A DNA stretch of 56,736 nt, from assembly GCF_001279695.1 (NCBI RefSeq), contig NZ_LGDD01000310.1:1-56736 (forward strand). The letters run 5' to 3'. Of the stretch, positions 35,854 to 44,424 are shown piece after piece. Under the pieces are notes generated by a model, which was given only the letters and a program-made list of their open reading frames with translations, searched no databases and was not told where the DNA came from. How positions within the stretch are numbered: the stretch's first letter is position 1; every line of letters starts with the position of its first letter. A program made the translations under genes and the position numbers. The DNA is from Streptomyces sp. WM6378. Its GTDB lineage: Bacteria; Actinomycetota; Actinomycetes; Streptomycetales; Streptomycetaceae.

Positions 35854-37530
35854 ATGACCGACAAGAAGCCTCAGCAGTCCCCGCCTCCCGCGCCGCTGAC
35901 GGACACACAGCGCGTGGGCCAGCAGGTGGGCTTCACCGACATGACCACCACCGCGGGGGAAGTGCTGTCGGGCATGTTCCCCTTCGGGGGGCCGGTCCGC
36001 CTCTTCGGGAAGACCGATTTCGAGGGCCACCAGCTCAACGACATGATCGACCTGGTCGAGAACGCGAACCCGGAACACCTCACCACTGCTGGACATGCTC
36101 TTTTCAACGCCCGGGACGCGATCAGAGATGCGGCGAAGGAGCTGAAGGCAAACATCCACGTGGTCCACTGGGAGGGCGAGTCGGGTGACGCCTTCCGGAC
36201 GTGGGGCGACAAACTTGTGGGCAACACACACAAGTTGGCGGACTTTGCCGACGTAGCGGCCGTTCAGATCAGCGCGGCCGGCTCGGGCCTGGCCTCGGTG
36301 AGCAAGGCCATGCCCACGCGTGACCACCGCGCCGAGCCGGTGAAGGTCGCCGACATTCCGCCGGCGAAGAGGATCGCGGGGAACGCGGAATACGAAGCGG
36401 CGGTGGCGGTGGAGAAGGACCGCCAAGAGGCGATCAACCAGATGAACCGCCTGTCGTCCTTCTACTCGGTCTCGGAACAAACCCTGGCCGCACAGCAGCC
36501 GCCTGTATTTGAGGCCATGCCTAAGGTGGGGGTGCCTCAGCCTGAGCGTTCTTTCGGGCAGGAGCCGATGAGGCCCCTTCCGGAAAGGGCGACCAGCCCT
36601 TCGCCAGAAGGAGCGACTTCGGTACGGTACTCAGACAGCGCTCTCGCGAGTCACGAGCGGATGGAGACCGTGGGAGGCCCTACGGAAACGAGCGGGCCTT
36701 CTTCTCGTGAAAGTATCCCGGGCGGCAGGCCGGTGAGTACGGAGATCAACAGCACCCCGCCCTTGCTGGATACGGCGCCAGGCTGGACTGTTGTGACTCC
36801 GACGCCGCAGGTCGCGCCGACAGCCCCTGGGGTGACTGCGGCCCCTCCTCCGGCCAGCGCATTCTTCCACCCCACGGTGAACGGTTCTGCGCGGGCTTTC
36901 GGTGGCGAACGCGGGCTCGGTATTGCCGAGCCTTCAAGGGGGCCTGCCAGCGCCCCAGGCCGAGGGAGCGCGAGTCCTACAGGGCGTGTGGGAACTTCGG
37001 GATCGGAAGTCGCCAGAGGTGGCTCTTCCGCCGTCGGCCAGTCGCCGATGGGACGGGGCATCTCGGGTGGAACTCCCCGTGTTGGTGGAACTGCGGCTCG
37101 CCGTGAGGGGACTGCGGGGGCGGGCGGCAGCGGGCGCAACGGAATTGTGGGTGGCCGGCCGAATGCTGGAGCACCAGGCTCCGCTTCCCCGCAGAGGTCC
37201 AGACCAACGGTTGTCGGCGCTGAAGGGGCGACCGGCCAGCCAGCTCCAACCAGTCGCCCGAGCCAGAGGGGGGTGGTTGGAGCCGCCGAGCCTCCCTCGA
37301 CTGGCAAGGCGCGGACGGGTGGGCGCGTCAAGGGCAACGCGGACGGGGTGGTTGGCGTTCCGCAGAGCCGCTCCACCGGTAAACGCGGAAGCCGCACCGG
37401 GCACACGAGCGGCGGGTCCGGGTTGGTCAGAGCGTCGCGGGAAGAACAGGCTCTGGACGACGAGGACGAGACCACGCTGCTCCCTGGTCGCTCGAGCAGT
37501 GACGAGGAGCAGGGCCAGCCCAGCCGGTAG
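35854..37530 (+). CDS. WXG-domain protein with long disordered C-terminus (EspB-like substrate)
   Basis: 558 residues, no signal peptide. The N-terminal 210 residues are helical with a WXG turn W106-E-G108 (VVHWEGESGDAF), preceded by an amphipathic helix and followed by a second long helix. From about 215 the protein is Pro/Ser/Gly/Arg-rich and disordered, ending in an acidic tail (EDETTLLPG). ATG 35854 starts 2 bases after the previous stop. Such architecture fits an ESX substrate of the EspB/PPE type that might be cut by the neighbouring mycosins. The second half has a visibly lower GC content at third positions than its neighbours. Confidence 0.72.
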   Translation: MTDKKPQQSPPPAPLTDTQRVGQQVGFTDMTTTAGEVLSGMFPFGGPVRLFGKTDFEGHQLNDMIDLVENANPEHLTTAGHALFNARDAIRDAAKELKANIHVVHWEGESGDAFRTWGDKLVGNTHKLADFADVAAVQISAAGSGLASVSKAMPTRDHRAEPVKVADIPPAKRIAGNAEYEAAVAVEKDRQEAINQMNRLSSFYSVSEQTLAAQQPPVFEAMPKVGVPQPERSFGQEPMRPLPERATSPSPEGATSVRYSDSALASHERMETVGGPTETSGPSSRESIPGGRPVSTEINSTPPLLDTAPGWTVVTPTPQVAPTAPGVTAAPPPASAFFHPTVNGSARAFGGERGLGIAEPSRGPASAPGRGSASPTGRVGTSGSEVARGGSSAVGQSPMGRGISGGTPRVGGTAARREGTAGAGGSGRNGIVGGRPNAGAPGSASPQRSRPTVVGAEGATGQPAPTSRPSQRGVVGAAEPPSTGKARTGGRVKGNADGVVGVPQSRSTGKRGSRTGHTSGGSGLVRASREEQALDDEDETTLLPGRSSSDEEQGQPSR

Positions 37531-37580
37531 GAACCAGCACCACCAGTGATCGACTAGCACAGGCGAGGACGTAGGAACGC

Positions 37581-38849
37581 ATGAGGTCAGGAATCAGCGG
37601 ACCCGGTCGGGTCAACTCGGCGACGAGAGTGGCCAGCCGGAGACGCCTCGCGACTACGTGCGCAGCCCTTGGCGCCTGGGTCGTCGTGGCCGGTGGACTG
37701 GCTCCTCATGCTCTCGCAGATGGCACTGCTGCGCCGAACCAGTGGTATCTGGCGGCTATGCATGCACCGGAGATGTGGAAGGTAAGCACGGGCAAAGGCA
37801 TCAAGGTTGCCGTTGTGGACACGGGTGTGAATCCCGATACCCCGTCTCTGAAGGGCCAAGTGCTTACTCAGAAGATCCCGAAGTCCGCCGCATACGGAGC
37901 GATTAAGGACTATCAGGGCCACGGGACGACCATGGCCGAGTTGATCGCGGGCACCGGAAAAGGCGATGGGATCAAGGGCCTGGCGCCTGACGCCAGAATC
38001 ATCCCCTTCCGTGTTTCCCTTGACTCGCTCAAGGACCCGGCAGAGAAGAAGCTCACGCAGTCGTCGGCGGCGGGCATCCGCGCTGCTGCGGATTCGGATG
38101 CAAAGATCATCAACCTCTCGTTCGGCGGCCCAGCGGGGACGCCGGAAGGAGCGGATGCGGTTAAGTACGCCATTTCTAAAGGCAAGTTGTTGTTCGCTGC
38201 GACCGGAAATGACGAAGCGAAGAGCGATGGGATGTACCGCGAGTTTCCTGCTGCCTACCCTGGTGTCATCGGTGTTAGCGCGGCGGATGAGAGCGGCACC
38301 GTCGGCAAGTTCTCCCAGTCGGGCAGCTACATCGACCTGGCGTCACCGGGCCTCAACGTGCCTGCGTGGTGCGACACCACCTTCCAGCAGTACTGCACCA
38401 GCCAGGGCACCAGCCCAGCCTCCGCAATCGCCTCCGCCTCAGCCGCCCTGATCTGGTCCGCCCACCCCGCCTGGACCGCCGACCAGGTGCTGCGCACGAT
38501 GATCGACACCGCCGGGCGGTCCTGGGACAGGAACACGCCCAGCAAATACCTCGGCTACGGCCTGATCCGGCCCCGGCTCGTCCTGGAGCAGGGCGACATC
38601 AACCCGGGCCCGGCCGACGTCGACCCCCTCGCGCAGGAAAACGGGGGGAGCAGCGCGCCGCCGGCCACCCCGGCTGCGCCCAGTTCTTCGCCTGCCCCGA
38701 AGGGCGAGGCCGTCGCCAAGGGCGAGGACAAGGGGAACGGCGGGGGCGGGAACACCCAGTTGTGGGCCGTCGGCGGAGCCGTCGCCGGGCTCGTCGTGAT
38801 CGGAGGCGGCGTGTTCGCCTTGATCAGAACGCGGCGCCGCGCGACCTAG
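37581..38849 (+). CDS. type VII secretion-associated serine protease, mycosin 2
   Basis: A second S8 protease of 422 residues with the same plan as mycosin 1: signal peptide (about 1-46), triad Asp80 (AVVDTGVN), His114 (QGHGTTMAE) and Ser278 (QGTSPASAIAS), a Pro/Ser linker, and a C-terminal membrane helix (LWAVGGAVAGLVVIGGGVFAL). ATG 37581 follows GTAGGAACGC. It lies directly after the WXG substrate gene and before esxB. Codons from about 50 to 245 use A/T at the third position in roughly a quarter of cases, against under a tenth after about 38310, a break inside the gene. Confidence 0.92.
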   Translation: MRSGISGPGRVNSATRVASRRRLATTCAALGAWVVVAGGLAPHALADGTAAPNQWYLAAMHAPEMWKVSTGKGIKVAVVDTGVNPDTPSLKGQVLTQKIPKSAAYGAIKDYQGHGTTMAELIAGTGKGDGIKGLAPDARIIPFRVSLDSLKDPAEKKLTQSSAAGIRAAADSDAKIINLSFGGPAGTPEGADAVKYAISKGKLLFAATGNDEAKSDGMYREFPAAYPGVIGVSAADESGTVGKFSQSGSYIDLASPGLNVPAWCDTTFQQYCTSQGTSPASAIASASAALIWSAHPAWTADQVLRTMIDTAGRSWDRNTPSKYLGYGLIRPRLVLEQGDINPGPADVDPLAQENGGSSAPPATPAAPSSSPAPKGEAVAKGEDKGNGGGGNTQLWAVGGAVAGLVVIGGGVFALIRTRRRAT

Positions 38850-38915
38850 CCCGGCCCGAATCCAGCCACAACCATCCGCACCACCACTATCACCACCACG
38901 AAGGGAAGGCCTGGC

Positions 38916-39281
38916 ATGACTCAGGGCCAGCGGGTATCAGACAGCGAAATGGCCGCGCTTGAGGGGAAGATCCTCCACAAGTTCGACTCGGTCAAGAGCC
39001 AGCTCAATCACCTGCAGAACGTGATCAACAGTCTCGAAGGGGCATGGGAGGGCATCGGTGCCCACGCCTTCGACAAGAAGCAGACCAGCATCAACAACCA
39101 GATGGTCCACATGGGGCGGCTGCTCCTGGACTTCCTGGAGGCGATGAAGGCGACCCGCACGCTCAAGGGCGACACCGAGGAAGAGGTCCGCAAGGCCCTC
39201 ATGGGCATCGACGTCGTGGACGGCTACAGCGGCGACGCGGGGGCCACGGCCTCGATCACCTCGAACCTCAGCACGTACTAG
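38916..39281 (+). CDS. esxB: ESAT-6-like WXG100 protein EsxB
   Basis: 121 residues, a WXG100 helical hairpin with W44-E-G46 (EGAWEGIGAHAF) and a C-terminal extension (DVVDGYSGDAGATASI). WXG100 proteins are secreted as dimers through the ESX core and bind the third ATPase domain of EccC. ATG 38916 follows GGGAAGG. It is paired with esxA 74 bases downstream, the order seen in Streptomyces. The C-terminal YxxxD/E export signal may be YSGDA or lie in the partner. Confidence 0.9.
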   Translation: MTQGQRVSDSEMAALEGKILHKFDSVKSQLNHLQNVINSLEGAWEGIGAHAFDKKQTSINNQMVHMGRLLLDFLEAMKATRTLKGDTEEEVRKALMGIDVVDGYSGDAGATASITSNLSTY

Positions 39282-39355
39282 TCGCGCCGGGTTCGACCCA
39301 CAGTGCGCGGCGTCAGTCCACAAGAACCTTATTCACCACAGAGATTGGGGAAGCC

Positions 39356-39658
39356 ATGCCCGACAACAGCGGCGATGTCCTCGGAGTAAAGTACGGCAGC
39401 CTCGAACTCGCGGCCGGGGACATCAAGAATCAGGCCGACAAGCTTCAGGCCGACCTCGATGAGATCAAGCTCCTGGTTGCCCGGGCCGCCAAAAGCTGGG
39501 AGGGCGAGGCCCACGAGGCGTACGCCACCAAGCAGCGCGACTGGGACAACACGGGCCACAATGTCCACACCGCTCTGATGCAGATCGCCCAGGCCGTAGC
39601 CGAGGCCGGCCCGACCTACCGGGCCGGGGACCACAAGGCGGCCGGTTACTTCCATTAG
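39356..39658 (+). CDS. esxA: ESAT-6-like WXG100 protein EsxA
   Basis: 100 residues, canonical WXG100 size, with W48-E-G50 (AKSWEGEAHEAY) between two helices. Expected to form a heterodimer with EsxB and to be exported by the ESX machine. ATG 39356 is preceded by GGGGAAG at good spacing. An upstream in-frame extension overlapping esxB is a shadow. A strong hairpin 21 bases after the stop ends the unit. Confidence 0.93.
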   Translation: MPDNSGDVLGVKYGSLELAAGDIKNQADKLQADLDEIKLLVARAAKSWEGEAHEAYATKQRDWDNTGHNVHTALMQIAQAVAEAGPTYRAGDHKAAGYFH

Positions 39659-39678
39659 GGAGTGCCGGGCGACGGCGG

Positions 39679-39713
39679 ACGGGGTGGGCGCGCGCGGGAG
39701 GCGCCCACCCCGT
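39679..39713. terminator. terminator after esxA
   Basis: ACGGGGTGGGCGC and GCGCCCACCCCGT form a perfect 13-bp stem with a 9-base loop, followed by TCTGCGTTTCTGTG. It lies between convergent genes and probably serves both. Confidence 0.88.
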
Positions 39714-39741
39714 TCTGCGTTTCTGTGTCCGCGAGCGGTGA

Positions 39742-40038
39742 CTACGGCGCCTCGATGCCGCCGTTGCGCACCGACGGCTCCAGGTCGAACTCCCCGTCCC
39801 GCGCGCCCAGTACGAACGCCTGCCACTCCGCCTCGGTGTACCGCAGCACGGTGTCGGGGTCCACGGAGGACCGCATGGCCACCGCGCCGGCCGGCAGATA
39901 GGCGATCTCGACGCGCTCCTCGTCCTCGGACGTGCCCGGCGCGCTGTGCCACTCGGCCCCCGAGATGTCGAGGGCGTACAGCTCGTTCTTCTCGCGCTCC
40001 TTGCGCTCCTGGAGTTCCCTGTCCTGTTCCTCAGCCAT
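39742..40038 (-). CDS. DUF397 domain protein
   Basis: 98 residues. The C-terminal part shows the DUF397 pattern: GAEWHSA, VEIAYLPAGAVAMRSSVDP, and YTEAEWQAFVLGARDGEFDL. DUF397 proteins are abundant small proteins in Streptomyces, often paired with helix-turn-helix regulators of development, though no such regulator is next to this one. The N-terminus is a charged helix rich in Glu/Arg/Lys. ATG 40038 follows GGAAGGA. It may be an ESX-linked accessory or an unrelated passenger. Confidence 0.82.
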   Translation of the reverse strand: MAEEQDRELQERKEREKNELYALDISGAEWHSAPGTSEDEERVEIAYLPAGAVAMRSSVDPDTVLRYTEAEWQAFVLGARDGEFDLEPSVRNGGIEAP

Positions 40039-40174
40039 GACGGAGCGATTCCTTCCAGACGTGCCGACCCGGACGTGCCAAGCGCAGCCATACGTACACC
40101 AACCAGCTGTCCGCTCAGCCTACTTGCCGCCACCCGACGCGCACGGCGGGCCGGGGAGGATTCACGGGTACGAA

Positions 40175-40210
40175 GGAGGGGGCGCCCAGTTCGACACGGG
40201 CGCCCCCTCC
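40175..40210 (-). terminator. terminator after eccC
   Basis: GGAGGGGGCGCCC and GGGCGCCCCCTCC form a perfect 13-bp stem with a 10-base loop, 9 bases after the eccC stop on the minus strand. Confidence 0.87.
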
Positions 40211-40219
40211 ACGCGGCTC

Positions 40220-43200
40220 CTACTCCATCAACCCCGTCTGCACCAGCGGCTTCCCACGCTTGCGGGAGACGAACGTGCCGCGGCCCGTCGGCATCGGGCG
40301 GGGGCGGACGCCCGCCAGGATGTCGCCCTCGGAGGGGTCGCCGGCGAGGACCACGCCTTGGGCGCCCAGTTCCTTCATGCGCTGGATGAACGGCTCGTAC
40401 GAGGCGCGGCCCGCGCCCGCCGTGGAGCGGGCGATGATGAAGCGGACGCCTACGTCGCGGGCGAACGGCAGGAGCTCGGTGAGCTTGCCCAGCGGGTTGC
40501 CGCTCGACGTCGACACCAGGTCGTAGTCGTCGACCACCACGTACACCGTGGGGCCGCGCCACCAGCTGCGGTCCCGTAGCTGCTGCGCGGTCACGTCCGC
40601 GCTGGGTGCGCGGCGCTGCATCAGGTCGGCCAGGGCGTCCATGTGGTGGTCCATGGCGTTCGACATCGGGATGTACTCGGCCAGGTGCGAGGCCGGGGTC
40701 ACATCCAGCAGGGCGCGCCTGTTGTCCACCACGAACAGCTTGCAGGCGTCGCCCTCGTACCGCTGCGTGAGCTGGGTGATCAGGAGGCGCAGCAGGTTCG
40801 ACTTGCCGGACTCGCCCTCGCCGAAGATGAGGAAGAACGGGTCCTGCTCGAAGTCGACGAACACCGGCTCCAGGTTGTTCTCGTCGAGCGCGAAGGCGAT
40901 GCCGCGGTCGGGCGAGGCGTAGCCGGGCGGGAGTTGGGCCGCCGGGAGTTCGCGCGGCAACAGGCGGACCGCTGGCGCCCCCGGCGCCGTCCAGTGCCGG
41001 GAGACCTCGGTGGCCAGGGCGGCCGTCGCCTCGGCGAGGTCGGTGTCGGACTGGAGGCCGTCGATGCGCGGCACGGCCGCCATGAAGTGCATCTTCTGCG
41101 GTGACTGGCCGCGGCCGGGCACGCCGACGGGGACGTTGGCGGCGACCTTGCGGTCGAACTCGGAGTCCATGGTGTCGCCGAGCCGGAGCTCCAGGCGGTT
41201 CATGAGGTGGTCCTTGAGGTTGGCCCGGACCTCCATGGAGCGCGACGCGGTCAGCACCAGGTGGATGCCGTAGCCGAGGCCGCGCGCCGCGATGTCCAGG
41301 ACGACCTGCTCAAGACCCTCGTACTCGGTACGGAAGTTGCCCCAGCCGTCGATGACGAGGAACACGTCGCCCCACGGCTGGTCGGCGACCGAGATGGTGC
41401 CGCGTGCCCGGCGGGCCCGGAAGTCGGCGATCGAGGCGATGCCCGCCGAGCGGAAGTACTCCTCGCGGCGGGTCAGCACGCCGTACACCTCGGCGACCGT
41501 ACGGCGCACCCGCTCCGGGTCCAGGCGCGAGGCGACGCCGCCGACGTGCGGGAGGCCGGCGACCGCGGCCATGCCGCCACCGCCGAAGTCGAGCCCGTAG
41601 AACTGGACTTCCTGCGGGGTGTGGGTGAGCGCGAACGACGCGAGCAGCGTGCGCACCAGCGTCGACTTGCCGGACTGCGGGCCGCCCAGGATCTGCAGAT
41701 GGCCGGCCGCGCCCGAGAAGTCGCACCACAGGGGATCGCGGCGCTGCTCGTACGGCTTGTCGACGAGGCCGAGCGGCACGACCAGGCGCCCCGCGCCCTC
41801 GTAGTCGGGCTGGGTGAGCCCGCGACCCTGCACCGGCGCGAGGCCGGGCAGCAGCGAGTCCAGCGCCGGCGGGCTGTCGAGGGGCGGCAGCCACACCTGG
41901 TGGGCGGCCGGGCCGCGCGCTTCGAGGCGGCGCACGATCACGTCGAGCACCGTGTCGGCGAGCGCGTCGTCGGTGCGCGGCCCGGTTTCGGCGCGGGGCC
42001 CCGGCACGGTCTGCGGGGCGTACGTCACCGGCACTTCGGCCGCGGTGAACAGCACGGGGCGCCGGTCGACGGGCACGGGACCGCCGAGCGCGGCGGACCG
42101 GTCGGCGCCCGTGCGGTACACGCCGGAGACGTACGCCGCCTTGAAACGGGTCATCTCGTCGGTGCCGAACTTGAGGTAGCCGGAGCCCGGGACGCTCGGC
42201 AGGTGGTAGGCGTCGGGGACGCCGAGGGCCGCGCGCGACTCGGCGGCGGAGAACGTGCGCAGACCGATCCGGTAGGAGAGATAGGTCTCCAGACCGCGCA
42301 GCCGGCCCTCCTCCAGGCGCTGCGAGGCGAGCAGCAGGTGCACGCCGAGGGACCGGCCGATGCGGCCGATCTGCACGAACATCTCGATGAAATCGGGCTT
42401 GGCGGTGAGCAGTTCGCTGAACTCGTCGATGACCAGGACGAGCGAGGGAACGGGCTGGAGCGGGGCGCCGGCGAGCCGGGCCCGCTCGTAGTCGTGGATG
42501 TTGGCGTAGTTGCCCGCGTCGCGCAGCATCTCCTGGCGGCGGTTGAGCTCGCCGCGGATCGAGTCGCCCATGCGGTCGACCAGGGTGAGGTCGTCGGCCA
42601 GGTTGGTGATGACGGCCGCGACGTGCGGCATCTGCGCCATGCCCGCGAAGGTCGCGCCGCCCTTGAAGTCGGCGAGGACGAAGTTCAGGGTCTCCGAGGA
42701 GTGGGTGACGGCGAGGCCGAGCACCAGGGTGCGAAGGAGCTCCGACTTGCCCGATCCGGTCGCGCCGACGCACAGGCCGTGCGGGCCCATGCCGTCCTGC
42801 GCCGCCTCCTTCAGGTCGAGCATGACGGGCCGGCCGTCCTCGCCGACCCCGATCGGCACCCGCAGCCGCTCGGAGGCGGAGCGCGGCCGCCAGGTGCGGG
42901 CGGTGTCCACCGAGTCCGCGTCGCCCAGGCTCAGCAGATCGGTGAACTCTAGGTTGGCGAGCAGTGGTTCGTCGTCGTCGCCACCGGAAGCCATGCGCAG
43001 CGGGGCCAGCTGACGCGCCAGCGCGTCGGCGGACTCGTAGGACATGAGGTCGGGCGTGCCCTCGTACACGAGGCCGTGACCCGACTCCAGGCGCAGCGTG
43101 CGCGGGTGCACGACAACCGCCAAGTCGCCCCGGGCGCCGGTGAGTTCACCCGGTACGACCTCGACGACCGTGACGCCCTGCAGGCCCTCGGCGGAGGCGA

Positions 43201-44185
43201 GGACCGACATCGGGGGCGGCGAAACGCCGTCGAGCACGACGACGATGTGCGGCTCCTCCGGCAGCGGCGCGCCCTCCGGGTGGAAGCGCGGCCGGCCGGT
43301 GAGGCGGGCGGCGAGCAGCTCTTCGAGTTCGGCCGCGCTGCGGCTGATCAGGCGCCGGCTACCCGCGCCGTCACTGAGGCCGGGAGCCTGGGTGTGCGGC
43401 AGCCACTTCGTCCACTCCCAGTGCGCCGATGCGGACGGGGACGCGGCGACCGCGATCACCAGGTCCTCCGGGGAGTGCAGGGAGGCCAGCGAGGCGGTCA
43501 GGGCGCGCGCCGAGGCGCGTACCGTCTGCGGCTCCCCGCTGACCGTCAAGTGGTAGAAGGCGCGCAGCGAGACCGCCATCGGTAGGTCCTCCACCGTCTG
43601 GTGGGTGGCCAGAAAACGCTGCATGGCGCCCGCCGTCAGCGGCTCCAGCTGGTCGACCGGCGCGGTCTGCGGAGGCACCAGCGCGGTGGCGAGCGCCTGC
43701 GGGCCGAGCCCGATGCGCACCTGCCCGAAGTCCTCGTCGCCCGCCCGGCGTTCCCAGACCCGGCTGCCCTCGGCGACCAGCGCCCACAGCTGCTCGGGGG
43801 AGGGGTGCAGGTAGTACTGCGCGTCGCGCTGCTTGTGCGCGGCCTCGGCGGCCGAGCGCCGGGTCTGGCCGAGATAGCGCAGGTAGTCGCGGCGCAGGTC
43901 CGCCAACTGACCCTGGGAGCCCTTGCGGTAGCGCACGATCATCGCCACCGACATGGCCACGGTCGAGGCGACCATCACCATGCCCATGACCTTCATGAAC
44001 GGCTGCGAATTCGGCATGAAGAAGAACACCACGGAGCCGCCCATGCCCAGCATGGGCAGGAGTTGCATCAGCGCACCCTCCTGCTGTCCGCGTGGCAGCT
44101 CCGGCGGAGGCTGGAGAACGACCTCCTCCGTGGGCACCTCGGACGGCAGGGCCCGCGGTGGGCGCTTGACGATGATGTGGCTCAC
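40220..44185 (-). CDS. eccC: type VII secretion ATPase EccC (FtsK/SpoIIIE type)
   Basis: Motor of the ESX system, 1321 residues in a single chain. The N-terminus has two adjacent membrane helices (about 38-85, LLPMLGMGGSVVFFFMP, MGMVMVASTVAMSVAMIV). Three FtsK-type ATPase domains follow: Walker A GATGSGKS at 474-481 with Walker B LVLVIDEFSE; GGPQSGKS at 834-841 with VFLVIDGWGN; and GEGESGKS at 1122-1129 with VYVVVDDYD. Substrates bind the third domain. Start ATG 44185. It is transcribed away from eccD and separated from esxBA by a DUF397 gene and two terminators, so it must have its own promoter. Confidence 0.96.
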   Translation of the reverse strand: MSHIIVKRPPRALPSEVPTEEVVLQPPPELPRGQQEGALMQLLPMLGMGGSVVFFFMPNSQPFMKVMGMVMVASTVAMSVAMIVRYRKGSQGQLADLRRDYLRYLGQTRRSAAEAAHKQRDAQYYLHPSPEQLWALVAEGSRVWERRAGDEDFGQVRIGLGPQALATALVPPQTAPVDQLEPLTAGAMQRFLATHQTVEDLPMAVSLRAFYHLTVSGEPQTVRASARALTASLASLHSPEDLVIAVAASPSASAHWEWTKWLPHTQAPGLSDGAGSRRLISRSAAELEELLAARLTGRPRFHPEGAPLPEEPHIVVVLDGVSPPPMSVLASAEGLQGVTVVEVVPGELTGARGDLAVVVHPRTLRLESGHGLVYEGTPDLMSYESADALARQLAPLRMASGGDDDEPLLANLEFTDLLSLGDADSVDTARTWRPRSASERLRVPIGVGEDGRPVMLDLKEAAQDGMGPHGLCVGATGSGKSELLRTLVLGLAVTHSSETLNFVLADFKGGATFAGMAQMPHVAAVITNLADDLTLVDRMGDSIRGELNRRQEMLRDAGNYANIHDYERARLAGAPLQPVPSLVLVIDEFSELLTAKPDFIEMFVQIGRIGRSLGVHLLLASQRLEEGRLRGLETYLSYRIGLRTFSAAESRAALGVPDAYHLPSVPGSGYLKFGTDEMTRFKAAYVSGVYRTGADRSAALGGPVPVDRRPVLFTAAEVPVTYAPQTVPGPRAETGPRTDDALADTVLDVIVRRLEARGPAAHQVWLPPLDSPPALDSLLPGLAPVQGRGLTQPDYEGAGRLVVPLGLVDKPYEQRRDPLWCDFSGAAGHLQILGGPQSGKSTLVRTLLASFALTHTPQEVQFYGLDFGGGGMAAVAGLPHVGGVASRLDPERVRRTVAEVYGVLTRREEYFRSAGIASIADFRARRARGTISVADQPWGDVFLVIDGWGNFRTEYEGLEQVVLDIAARGLGYGIHLVLTASRSMEVRANLKDHLMNRLELRLGDTMDSEFDRKVAANVPVGVPGRGQSPQKMHFMAAVPRIDGLQSDTDLAEATAALATEVSRHWTAPGAPAVRLLPRELPAAQLPPGYASPDRGIAFALDENNLEPVFVDFEQDPFFLIFGEGESGKSNLLRLLITQLTQRYEGDACKLFVVDNRRALLDVTPASHLAEYIPMSNAMDHHMDALADLMQRRAPSADVTAQQLRDRSWWRGPTVYVVVDDYDLVSTSSGNPLGKLTELLPFARDVGVRFIIARSTAGAGRASYEPFIQRMKELGAQGVVLAGDPSEGDILAGVRPRPMPTGRGTFVSRKRGKPLVQTGLME

Positions 44186-44260
44186 AACGCACCAATTCTC
44201 TTGGCGGTCGAAGAAGTTCAGCCCGCCGCCCCGTGTCCGGCGAACGCCGACCGCGGTGGG

Positions 44261-44299
44261 ATCCTACTGACATCCGATGTGATCGGCTGGCGATAGGGT
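44261..44299. promoter_or_regulatory. divergent eccC/eccD promoter region
   Basis: On the minus strand a consensus-like -10 TAGGAT (44266-44261) faces eccC; on the plus strand TAGGGT (44294-44299) faces eccD, with CTGACA (44267-44272) as a possible -35 at a long 21-base spacing. The rest of the 239-base region shows nothing else clear. Confidence 0.35.
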
Positions 44300-44424
44300 G
44301 CCGTCTGTTCGCGTAAGCACCCGCGAACAGAGCGAAGAAAACCGGGCAATTGACGCGACGGCGGACGGCCCGGCACCGGGAACCGCGAGCGCGACCGGTG
44401 AAGCCAGCGAAGGGGGAGCCGAGG

